NCBI GenBank assembly: GCA_964452095.1
Contig: CAYVKX010000071.1
Span: 1 to 9,791, forward strand
Direction of reading: 5' to 3'
DNA length: 9,791 nt
DNA from: DUAL01 sp964452095
GTDB lineage: Bacteria; Bacteroidota; Bacteroidia; Flavobacteriales; BACL11
The position numbers were made by a program, and so were the translations under genes. A model generated the notes under the pieces. That model was not told where the DNA came from. It saw only the letters and a program-made list of their open reading frames with translations, and did no database searches. Shown here in pieces: positions 1 through 6,816 of the stretch (position 1 is its first letter; every line of letters begins with the position of its first letter).

Positions 1-61
1 ATGCAATTGGAGTTACATCCAATTTGATTGACCTCATTGTATCAGAAGGAGCAGAAGTTCA
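1..61 (-). other. In-frame TGA followed by continued coding frame of the secreted protein
   Basis: Read on the minus strand, the secreted-protein frame reaches SESDCA and then TGA at 61-59. The same frame stays open for the remaining 19 codons to the window edge and reads TSAPSDTMRSIKLDVTPIA. This is the expected continuation of a Bacteroidetes FN3-like module, where SDC is followed shortly by SAPSDT-I-x-I-x-L. One base change (TGA to GGA, glycine) would restore an uninterrupted protein. All tryptophans I checked in the window use TGG, and no other gene contains an internal TGA, so recoding of TGA across the genome is unlikely. A nonsense mutation, a sequence error, or site-specific readthrough remain possible. 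Confidence 0.75.
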
Positions 62-1651
62 CGCACAATCAGATTCTGAAGTCATATAATAATATATAGA
101 AGCATCTGCTGCTCCAGCAGAAGAATGAGCATAAGTTTTAGTAGGATAACCGACAGTATCTAAAAGAGTGAAAGGACCATTTGCACTAGTAGAAGAATAA
201 ATATTGTAAATTGTGGAAGATTGTGCAGTAGGTAAATGCTCCCAACTTAAGGCTACATCTCCACTTGCATCTACCGAAACGCATCTTATATCGGGGGGCA
301 TATCGGTAGGAGCAGCCAGTACTTCTACAGAAATTGTTGCAATAGTAATGGCTGGTGCAGGACAAAAATCATCAAACACTTTTATTAAAAATGTATAAAG
401 ATTGGAAGTGGTATTACAACCCACATTTGCAGCAATATGGCTACAATCGGTTTGCCATTCAAACACTCCATTTACGGTAGTAGGGGCGATTATTGGAGGG
501 ACAACTCCTGCTCCATTATTAAAAGTAGCACATGGAGGGTTTAGGCAAAGAGTAGTATTAACATAATCGGCTGAAAACTGAGCTCCAGAAACCTCTAATG
601 TTAAATCTTGAGCAGAGCCATTGGAATATACATCATTATCAGTTCCAGAGATATTAAAGGTAACAAAATCCCCTGCAAATACAGTGGTACTATAAGATGG
701 TCCAGGAAAAGGAGCATTAACAATTGGCTTAAGATTAGGACCAGCTCCCGCCATATTAGGACAAGCAATTAATATTACTTGAATTTCTCTGTAAATTTCA
801 GCAACTAATTGCCCACATTTGTAAGCAGAAACTTTTATACAAGTAACAAAGTTCCCTGATGTATTTGAATTATAAGAAATCTCGCCTGTTGCGGGGTCTA
901 AAATAGGGTTTCCGGGTATTTGGCTATTTAAAGCATAAGGAGCTATAAAAGGGATAATAGCTGGTGCAGCAGGATTATAAATACCATCATCTAAAGGGTC
1001 TGCCCAAGAATAAACAATCTCATCTAACTCAGGATCAGATGCATTATGCGAATAAGAAAATGGATAACCTGTACAAATAATAGTTTTTGGTTTTTCATTA
1101 AAAATAGGGGAAGAATCAAAACAAGGGGAAGTATTTTGCTGAATCCCTGTAGTAGCTGGCACATAAGGATACATTACTGCTCTAAGAGTAAAACCTAAAC
1201 TAGATGGATTTGCCACATTAACAATTGCCGAGTTTCTACAACAACTACTCCATGTAAAATGCCAGCCACCAGCTGGCGGTAATCCTGGTAAATTTATAGG
1301 TTGTGATTCAAACTCATAAGCCTCAACAGAACCTTGCTGAGGATTCAAACAATCCATTTGTGAATTTCCACTATTGGTAGGGTCGCAAAGGGGAGACATA
1401 TCGTATTGCCCAACAAAATCAACTTGTATCTGGGTGATAGTAGTATGATTATGGACTTGAATATATTGAGAACCAGTACTAACACTAATTCCATTACAAT
1501 CTCTATACACCTTCATTCTAAAAATATACATTCCAGCAGTTCCCCCTGACTTTATACATTCCCAAGTAATTTCTCCACCTTCAAGGTGAGAAGCTTTTGT
1601 CTCAGTAAAAGATACTACAAATAATAGAAGAAGAAATAATGCTTTTTTCAT
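59..1651 (-). CDS. Secreted cysteine-rich protein with fibronectin-III-like domain (gliding/T9SS-associated type), C-terminus cut short
   Basis: The 530 residues begin with a clear signal peptide: MKK, a run of leucines, and a probable cut after ETKA near residue 20. The mature start, SHLEGGEITWEC, followed by a YRDCNG motif around residue 49, is typical of large exported Bacteroidetes surface proteins that often end in a gliding-motility-associated or type IX sorting domain. Many paired cysteines and Asn/Thr/Ser-rich beta-sandwich sequence fill the middle. From about residue 446 there is a fibronectin-III-like module (ALSWEHL, YNIYSS, IYYYMTSESDC). The ATG at 1649-1651 is supported by the signal peptide and by a strong promoter 23 bases upstream. 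The exact role is unknown; surface adhesion or gliding is inferred from family resemblance. The frame stops at a TGA (59-61), yet family-like sequence continues beyond it, so this is probably a truncated or interrupted copy of a longer protein whose sorting domain would lie outside the window. Confidence 0.8.
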   Translation of the reverse strand: MKKALFLLLLFVVSFTETKASHLEGGEITWECIKSGGTAGMYIFRMKVYRDCNGISVSTGSQYIQVHNHTTITQIQVDFVGQYDMSPLCDPTNSGNSQMDCLNPQQGSVEAYEFESQPINLPGLPPAGGWHFTWSSCCRNSAIVNVANPSSLGFTLRAVMYPYVPATTGIQQNTSPCFDSSPIFNEKPKTIICTGYPFSYSHNASDPELDEIVYSWADPLDDGIYNPAAPAIIPFIAPYALNSQIPGNPILDPATGEISYNSNTSGNFVTCIKVSAYKCGQLVAEIYREIQVILIACPNMAGAGPNLKPIVNAPFPGPSYSTTVFAGDFVTFNISGTDNDVYSNGSAQDLTLEVSGAQFSADYVNTTLCLNPPCATFNNGAGVVPPIIAPTTVNGVFEWQTDCSHIAANVGCNTTSNLYTFLIKVFDDFCPAPAITIATISVEVLAAPTDMPPDIRCVSVDASGDVALSWEHLPTAQSSTIYNIYSSTSANGPFTLLDTVGYPTKTYAHSSAGAADASIYYYMTSESDCA

Positions 1652-1673
1652 AATCGTGTTTTTTAATCTTTTA

Positions 1674-1703
1674 CAAATTTATAAATAATAATGTCTTTTG
1701 CAA
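1674..1703 (-). promoter_or_regulatory. Bacteroidetes-type promoter for the secreted-protein gene
   Basis: On the minus strand TTG (1703-1701) is followed by exactly 19 bases and then TAAATTTG (1681-1674). This matches the Bacteroidetes sigma-ABfr consensus TTG-N19-21-TAnnTTTG completely. The ATG lies 22 bases downstream of the -7 box, leaving a short leader. It is the best promoter match in the window and supports active expression from the annotated start. Nothing else of note is visible in the 152-base gap at 1652-1803, and no convincing terminator follows the upstream minus-strand gene. Confidence 0.75.
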
Positions 1704-1803
1704 TAGAAAGTAAAAAGAAACTTATTCACTCAACATCTTAATAAACGATAAAATTAGGAGAAAGTTACTACAATAAAATTAGTTGTCCAAGAGAGAAAAT
1801 AAA

Positions 1804-2748
1804 CTAAAAATCAAAATTAGAAAGCTCTTGTTTTGCATTTTGATAACCATATACTAATTCCTCCATTATTTCTTTTACCGATTTTATTTCATTTATTTGT
1901 GCAGATACTTGCCCGATTTCCAATTCTCCTTCCACCAAATCGCCTTCAAACATTCCTTTTTTCGCCCTTCCTCTGCCAAGTAAAAGCTTTAACTGTTCTG
2001 CATTTGCTCCATTTTCATAAGCGGTAAATACTTTTTGGTAAAAAGGATTCTTCAAAAGTCGAACTGGGGCTAATTCTTTTAGTGTAAGAATAGTATCATT
2101 TTCAGCAGCTTTTACTATCTCATTTTTAAAGTTGATGTGAGCCGAACTCTCTTTAGAAGATACAAATAAACTGCCAATTTGCACACCCTCTGCTCCCAAT
2201 GCAAAAGCAGCCAACATTGCCTCCCCGCTTGCAATTCCTCCGGCAGCAATTATCGGGATTTTTATTTTATTTTTCACAAACGGAATCAAACTCATAGTAG
2301 TCATTTCATCTTTTCCGTTATGCCCTCCCGCTTCAAACCCTTCTACTACAATAGCATCTACTCTCGACTCTACTGCTTTTTTTGCAAAACGCAAATTAGG
2401 AACCACATGCACTACTTTAATTCCATTTTCCTTAAAAACAGGCGTATATTTTGCAGGATTTCCGGCAGAAGAGAAAACAATTTTCACACCATGTTTGATT
2501 ATAATTTCAATATGCTCATCAATTTGTGGATAAATAAGTGCGATATTCACACCAAAAGGCTTGTCTGTTGCATTTTTGCACTTTGTAATATGCTCATCTA
2601 AAACATCAGGATACATTGATGCTGAGCCAATTAACCCTAAGCCGCCATTATTACTTACCTCTGATGCCAACTCCCAACCGCTACACCAAAGCATACCTCC
2701 TTGAATTATTGGATATTTTATTCCGAAAAGTTCTTTTACTCTATTCAT
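1804..2748 (-). CDS. Nitronate monooxygenase / FabK-like FMN-dependent TIM-barrel enzyme
   Basis: This 314-residue protein has the length and motifs of the 2-nitropropane dioxygenase/FabK family: the N-terminal YPIIQGGM FMN-binding segment (residues 12-19), NNGGLGLIGSAS (33-44), the EAGGHNG motif with the likely catalytic His143, and the phosphate-binding AAGGIASG (168-175) followed by GAEGVQIGSLF. Nitronate monooxygenases oxidise alkyl nitronates to carbonyls and nitrite. FabK enoyl-ACP reductases of the same fold reduce trans-2-enoyl-ACP in fatty acid synthesis. The C-terminal region (ELEIGQVSAQI, then EIMEELVYGY) resembles FabK as I remember it, so substrate class cannot be settled by eye. 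The ATG start directly precedes the conserved VKELFGIKYPIIQ start of the family. The gene stands alone and diverges from glyA across 53 bases. A TATTTTCG on its strand (2780-2773) is one mismatch from a -7 box, but no -33 TTG lies at the right distance. Confidence 0.87.
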   Translation of the reverse strand: MNRVKELFGIKYPIIQGGMLWCSGWELASEVSNNGGLGLIGSASMYPDVLDEHITKCKNATDKPFGVNIALIYPQIDEHIEIIIKHGVKIVFSSAGNPAKYTPVFKENGIKVVHVVPNLRFAKKAVESRVDAIVVEGFEAGGHNGKDEMTTMSLIPFVKNKIKIPIIAAGGIASGEAMLAAFALGAEGVQIGSLFVSSKESSAHINFKNEIVKAAENDTILTLKELAPVRLLKNPFYQKVFTAYENGANAEQLKLLLGRGRAKKGMFEGDLVEGELEIGQVSAQINEIKSVKEIMEELVYGYQNAKQELSNFDF

Positions 2749-2763
2749 AAATTTTTACATTTG
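2734..2763 (+). promoter_or_regulatory. Probable glyA promoter
   Basis: TACATTTG at 2756-2763 matches the Bacteroidetes -7 consensus TAnnTTTG exactly. TTT at 2734-2736, 19 bases upstream, is a two-of-three match to the -33 TTG. The glyA ATG follows 38 bases after the -7 box. The -33 side lies inside the first codons of the divergent flavoenzyme gene, so the two transcription units share this control region. Confidence 0.5.
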
Positions 2764-2801
2764 TTGCGATTACGAAAATAGAAATTTTAAAACAGTATAA
2801 G

Positions 2802-4076
2802 ATGAAAAATGACCAAATAATTTTTGATTTAATAAAGCAGGAAGGTAAAAGACAAAGAAGTGGTATTGAGCTAATTGCCTCTGAAAACTTTGTGAGTGAG
2901 CAGGTGATGCAAGCAATGGGCTCTTGCCTTACCAACAAATATGCGGAAGGATATCCGAGAAAAAGATATTATGGAGGATGTGAAGTGGTAGATAAAGTAG
3001 AGCAATTAGCAATAGATAGAGCCAAAGAACTATTTGGTGTGGAATATGTAAATGTGCAGCCACATTCTGGTTCGCAAGCCAATGCTGCAGTAATGCTTGC
3101 TTGCCTTAACCCTGGCGATAAAATTTTAGGATTTAACCTTTCGCATGGCGGGCATTTAACGCATGGCTCTCCTGTTAATTTCTCAGGGAAATTATACAAA
3201 ACATCCTTTTATAATGTGGAAGAGGAAAGTGGAAAAGTAGATTATAATAAATTAGAAGAAACTGCAATTACTGAAAAACCAAAACTCATTATTTGTGGAG
3301 CATCTGCTTACTCACAAGATTGGGATTATGCTCGCTTTAGAGAAATTGCCAATAAAGTTGATGCATTATTAATGGCAGACATTGCTCATCCTGCTGGATT
3401 AATTGCCGCAAAATTATTGAACGACCCTGCTCATTATTGTCATATTTTAACTACTACTACTCATAAAACTTTAAGAGGCCCCAGAGGCGGAATGATTATG
3501 ATGGGGAAAGATTTTGAAAATCCTTGGGGACTAACTACCCCGAAAGGAAAAACTAGAATGATGTCGGCAATACTAAATTCTGCCGTATTTCCTGGATCAC
3601 AAGGCGGTCCGCTTGAACATGTAATTGCAGCAAAAGCTGTAGCTTTTGGTGAGGCATTAAAGCCAGAATTTAAAGAATATGGCGAGCAAGTAATAAAAAA
3701 TGCAAAAGTAATGGCAGAATGTTTTATCAAAAAGGGCTACAAAGTTATTTCTGGAGGAACAGAAAATCATTGCATGCTTATTGACCTTAGAAGTAAAAGC
3801 GTAACAGGAAAAGATGCTGAAAACGCATTAGTAAAAGCAGATATCACACTCAATAAAAATATGGTCCCTTTCGATACAGAGTCGCCTTTTATTACTTCTG
3901 GAATTAGAGTGGGAACGCCAGCCATTACTACTAGAGGAGTAAAGGAAAACACCATTCCAATAATTGTTGATTTGATTGATGAAGTAATTACAGATTTTGA
4001 GAACGAAAAAACAGTAGAATCCGTAAAACAAAAAGTAAATACTTTGATGAATAAATATCAGATTTTTTCCTATTAA
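2802..4076 (+). CDS. glyA: Serine hydroxymethyltransferase
   Basis: GlyA is a cytoplasmic PLP enzyme that converts serine and tetrahydrofolate to glycine and 5,10-methylene-THF, the main source of one-carbon units for purine, thymidylate and methionine synthesis. The 424-residue protein is full length for a bacterial SHMT. Visible landmarks are ELIASENF (23-30), the YAEGYPRKRYYGG substrate loop (47-59), QPHSGSQAN (86-94), SHGGHLTHG (114-122), MADIAHPAGL with PLP-binding Asp193 and His196, TTTTHKTLRGPRGG with Schiff-base Lys222, FPGSQGGP (263-270) and SGIRVGTPA with the carboxylate-binding Arg369. The ATG start fits the family N-terminus, which runs directly into the conserved QRSGIELIASENF. 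It begins a plus-strand run and ends 15 bases before the RelA/SpoT gene, so the two are probably co-transcribed. No oddities were seen. Confidence 0.97.
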   Translation: MKNDQIIFDLIKQEGKRQRSGIELIASENFVSEQVMQAMGSCLTNKYAEGYPRKRYYGGCEVVDKVEQLAIDRAKELFGVEYVNVQPHSGSQANAAVMLACLNPGDKILGFNLSHGGHLTHGSPVNFSGKLYKTSFYNVEEESGKVDYNKLEETAITEKPKLIICGASAYSQDWDYARFREIANKVDALLMADIAHPAGLIAAKLLNDPAHYCHILTTTTHKTLRGPRGGMIMMGKDFENPWGLTTPKGKTRMMSAILNSAVFPGSQGGPLEHVIAAKAVAFGEALKPEFKEYGEQVIKNAKVMAECFIKKGYKVISGGTENHCMLIDLRSKSVTGKDAENALVKADITLNKNMVPFDTESPFITSGIRVGTPAITTRGVKENTIPIIVDLIDEVITDFENEKTVESVKQKVNTLMNKYQIFSY

Positions 4077-4091
4077 ATGCTGATTTAATTG

Positions 4092-6299
4092 ATGATAAAG
4101 AAGATTGGCATAGAGAAAGAAAATAGGGAAATCCTTAATAAATACAGGGCACTTCTCAGGGCTTGCAAAGATAAAACAAACGCAAAAGACAAAAAGCAAA
4201 TCCGTAAGGCATTTAACCTAGCAATGAATGCCCATAAAGATGTGCGTAGAAAATCGGGCGAACCATATATTTATCATCCATTGGCTGTAGCTCATATTTC
4301 TGCAAAAGAAATTGGTTTAGGGGCTACCTCTATAGTCTGTGCACTTTTGCATGATGTGGTAGAAGATACTGATTATACTATTGAAAATATTGACAGGAAA
4401 TTTGGAAGTAAAGTTGCTCGAATAATTGATGGACTAACCAAAATTGATGATGTTTTTGATAAGAATCTATCCTTGCAATCTGAGAATTTTAGGAAAATGC
4501 TACTTACCCTCTCGGATGATGTGAGAGTAATACTTATCAAACTTGCTGATAGATTGCATAATATGAGAACTTTGGATGCAATGAAAAAACCAAAACAGCT
4601 AAAAATCGCATCAGAAACACTTTATCTTTATGCCCCTCTTGCTCACCGATTAGGACTTTACGCCATCAAAACTGAATTGGAAGATTTAGGATTAAAATTT
4701 ACAAAATCAGAAGTATATAAAGCAATCTCACTTAGCTTAAACGAAACCAAAAAAGAAAGAGGGAAATACATTAATAAATTCACGCAACCCATCAAAGATT
4801 CTCTAAAATCTGAGAAAATAAAGTGTAGCATTAAAGGGCGACCGAAATCTATTTTTTCTATCAGAAATAAGATGAAAAAACAGAATGTGAAATTTGATGA
4901 AGTATTCGATAAATTCGCTATAAGAATTGTAGTAGATAGCAAAGCCGAGCAAGAAAAATCAATATGCTGGAGAGTTTATTCCATAGTTACCGACCATTAC
5001 CTACCCAACCCTGATAGATTAAGAGATTGGATTTCTACTCCAAAAGCAAATGGATACGAATCTTTGCACACTACCGTAATGGGGCCAGGTGGAAAATGGG
5101 TGGAAGTGCAAATCAGGAGTAAAAGAATGGATGACATTGCCGAAAAGGGCTATGCCGCACATTGGAAATACAAAAATGCAGAGGGAAACTCTAAAGATAA
5201 TAGTTTGGATGGATGGATTAATAAGATTAGGGAACTTTTAGAAAACCCAGAATCCAATGCAGTAGATTTTATTGATGACTTTAAACTAAACCTTTTTGCT
5301 GGAGAAATTTATGTTTTCACTCCTGCTGGTGATTTAAAAACTCTACCAAAAAGTGCTACAGCCCTTGATTTTGCTTTTGAGATTCACACAGAAGTTGGGA
5401 AAAGTTGTTTAGGCGTGAAAGTAAATGGAAAACTAGTACCTTTAAGTCATATTCTAAAAAGTGGCGACCAAGTGGAAGTTATCACATCCAAAAAACAAAC
5501 ACCAAAAAAAGATTGGCTAAATTTTGTTGTAACTGCTAGGGCAAAATCAAAAATCAAAACCTCCCTAAAAGAAGAAAAAAAGGAAATTGGAAAAGAGGGG
5601 AAAGAAAAATTAGAAAGAAAACTAAAACAACTAAAAATAAAATATAGTAAATCAGTTGAAACTGAACTTATTCGCTATTTTAATATTGGCGATAGTTTGG
5701 AATTATTCTTTAGAGTTGGTACAGGAATTATCACTAATCCAGAACTAAAAGATTTTGCTAAAAATAGAGGGATAGGTTGGTACACTTCTATCAAAAATAA
5801 AATAAGAAGAAAACCAAAAGTTAGCAATACAAAAGAAATAGAAAAAACAGTAGTTTTTGGTGGAGAACAAGAACTCTTAGAATATAAATTATCACAATGT
5901 TGCAATCCAATTCCTGGAGATGAAATTTTTGGATTTACTACTGTAGAGGATGGGATAAAAGTACATAGAACAAATTGCCCCAATGCTATTCAGATGCGCT
6001 CCAAACACGATTATAGAATCATCTCTGCTAAGTGGATAGGTAAAGATAAAATCGACTTTATTGCTTATGTAATATTAGAAGGAATTGATAGAATTGGACT
6101 GATGAATAGTGTTACAAAAATCATATCCTCTCAAATGAATGTAAATATTAAAGCCATCAATATTACTAGTCATGATGGGATGTTTCAAGGAGAAATTACA
6201 CTAAAAGTACATAATGTTAATTTCCTTAACTCTCTGATTAAAAAGTTAGAAAAAATAGATGGATTACAAACGATTGAAAGAACTTATAAACTTGACTAA
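4092..6299 (+). CDS. rsh: Bifunctional (p)ppGpp synthetase/hydrolase, RelA/SpoT homologue
   Basis: This 735-residue protein has the full long-RSH layout. An N-terminal HD hydrolase domain (about 40-190) keeps the metal ligands: His62 in YHP, His87-Asp88 and Glu91-Asp92 in LLHDVVEDT, and Asp153 in KLADRLHNMRT. The synthetase domain (about 230-360) has RPKSIFSI, FDKFAIRIV with Asp273, and GYESLHTTV with the catalytic Glu323. A TGS domain (about 400-465), a lysine-rich helical linker, a cysteine region (QCCNPIPGDEIFGF, Cys603-604, and Cys629) and a C-terminal ACT domain (about 655-735) follow. Because both active sites are intact, it should make and break (p)ppGpp in the cytoplasm, with the C-terminal half sensing ribosome/tRNA status. 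The start is ATG 4092. A TTG immediately before it in frame (4089) would add one residue and is less likely. The gene follows glyA by 15 bases and precedes a fresh promoter for the fur gene. Confidence 0.95.
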   Translation: MIKKIGIEKENREILNKYRALLRACKDKTNAKDKKQIRKAFNLAMNAHKDVRRKSGEPYIYHPLAVAHISAKEIGLGATSIVCALLHDVVEDTDYTIENIDRKFGSKVARIIDGLTKIDDVFDKNLSLQSENFRKMLLTLSDDVRVILIKLADRLHNMRTLDAMKKPKQLKIASETLYLYAPLAHRLGLYAIKTELEDLGLKFTKSEVYKAISLSLNETKKERGKYINKFTQPIKDSLKSEKIKCSIKGRPKSIFSIRNKMKKQNVKFDEVFDKFAIRIVVDSKAEQEKSICWRVYSIVTDHYLPNPDRLRDWISTPKANGYESLHTTVMGPGGKWVEVQIRSKRMDDIAEKGYAAHWKYKNAEGNSKDNSLDGWINKIRELLENPESNAVDFIDDFKLNLFAGEIYVFTPAGDLKTLPKSATALDFAFEIHTEVGKSCLGVKVNGKLVPLSHILKSGDQVEVITSKKQTPKKDWLNFVVTARAKSKIKTSLKEEKKEIGKEGKEKLERKLKQLKIKYSKSVETELIRYFNIGDSLELFFRVGTGIITNPELKDFAKNRGIGWYTSIKNKIRRKPKVSNTKEIEKTVVFGGEQELLEYKLSQCCNPIPGDEIFGFTTVEDGIKVHRTNCPNAIQMRSKHDYRIISAKWIGKDKIDFIAYVILEGIDRIGLMNSVTKIISSQMNVNIKAINITSHDGMFQGEITLKVHNVNFLNSLIKKLEKIDGLQTIERTYKLD

Positions 6300-6305
6300 T
6301 TTATT

Positions 6306-6320
6306 TAATGTTAGACATTA
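6306..6320 (+). promoter_or_regulatory. 15-bp palindrome, candidate Fur-family operator
   Basis: TAATGTTAGACATTA reads as a 7-1-7 inverted repeat: TAATGTT, A, GACATTA, with six of seven pairs perfect. Fur-family boxes (for example PerR TTATAATnATTATAA) have this 7-1-7 geometry. The site covers the -33 element and the spacer start of the fur promoter, where a bound repressor would block RNA polymerase, so autoregulation by the downstream Fur-family protein is the natural inference. The base match to known Fur or PerR boxes is only partial. Alternatively it is a weak hairpin after rsh, but the stem is AT-rich, has a 3-base loop and no clean T-run. Confidence 0.45.
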
Positions 6321-6337
6321 TAAATTTACTATTTTTG
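6308..6337 (+). promoter_or_regulatory. Probable promoter of the fur-purA-ostA-like operon
   Basis: TATTTTTG (6330-6337) matches the Bacteroidetes -7 consensus TAnnTTTG exactly. ATG at 6308-6310 lies 19 bases upstream and is a two-of-three match to the -33 TTG. The fur ATG lies 16 bases after the -7 box. This suggests that the three genes downstream can be transcribed independently of the glyA-rsh unit. Confidence 0.6.
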
Positions 6338-6353
6338 GCAATTCATTTTTAAG

Positions 6354-6806
6354 ATGAGTAAGAAAGAAACCATAGAATTAGTTACTGAAATTTTTACCGA
6401 CTATTTGGTGAAAAATAAACACAGAAAAACTCCTGAACGATATGCTATTTTGAGTGAAATTTATTCTCATGATGGGCATTTCGATATTGAGAGTATGTAC
6501 ATTCAAATGAAAAATAAAAATTATAGAGTAAGTAGGGCAACTCTTTATAATACTGTTGATTTACTAATGGACTGTCACTTGATAAGAAAGCATCAATTCG
6601 GGCAAGCACAAGCACAATACGAAAAATCGTTCCTCAACAAACAACACGACCATTTAATTTGCACCAAGTGTAAAGGGGTAGAAGAATTTTGCGATCCAAG
6701 AATTTTAAGTATAAAATCATCAATAGAAAACATACTGAAATTTAAAATAAATAGGCACTCACTTAACTTTTACGGGCTTTGTCAGAAGTGTCAAAATAAA
6801 AAATAA
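6354..6806 (+). CDS. fur: Fur-family metal-dependent transcriptional regulator
   Basis: This 150-residue protein has the two-domain Fur fold. The winged-helix half contains HRKTPERYAIL (23-33), the metal-ligand-type His42 in GHFD, and the recognition segment YRVSRATLYNTVDLL (57-71). The dimerisation half contains HDHLICTKCKGVEEF (98-112) and a final CQKC. Cys103/106 with Cys143/146 form the structural zinc site. At the sensing site, residues aligned by eye to B. subtilis PerR Asp85 and Asp104 are Glu90 and Glu111, with His42, His98 and His100. Glutamate at these places is Fur-like and argues against a peroxide-sensing PerR. Fur proteins repress iron uptake genes when Fe2+ is plentiful; zinc or another metal is not excluded. 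It has its own promoter with an overlapping palindrome, and purA follows 10 bases after its stop, so the two are surely co-transcribed. Confidence 0.9.
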   Translation: MSKKETIELVTEIFTDYLVKNKHRKTPERYAILSEIYSHDGHFDIESMYIQMKNKNYRVSRATLYNTVDLLMDCHLIRKHQFGQAQAQYEKSFLNKQHDHLICTKCKGVEEFCDPRILSIKSSIENILKFKINRHSLNFYGLCQKCQNKK

Positions 6807-6816
6807 AAAAATAATT

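Noticed and set aside
1..1651. TGA decoded as an amino acid (Trp or Gly) throughout the genome
   Set aside because: Tryptophans I checked in the window are TGG, glycines use ordinary GGN codons, and none of the other long genes contains an internal TGA. A recoded genome would show many.
2179..2601. 140-residue plus-strand open frame
   Set aside because: It lies entirely antisense to the flavoenzyme gene, whose catalytic motifs are intact. The His/Cys/Phe-rich sequence is typical of a shadow frame.
2773..2780. TATTTTCG as -7 box for the minus-strand flavoenzyme
   Set aside because: One mismatch in the critical TTTG and no TTG 19-21 bases upstream on that strand; too weak to list as a promoter.
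4089..4091. TTG as the start of the RelA/SpoT gene
   Set aside because: An ATG follows immediately in frame and differs by only one residue. ATG is the more likely start, though the choice has no effect on function.
3828..4199. 123-residue minus-strand open frame across the glyA-rsh junction
   Set aside because: Antisense to two conserved genes, with no recognisable features.
6306..6337. Rho-independent terminator after rsh
   Set aside because: The only stem is the 6-bp AT-rich TAATGT/ACATTA with a 3-base loop and no uninterrupted T-run directly after; an operator fits better.
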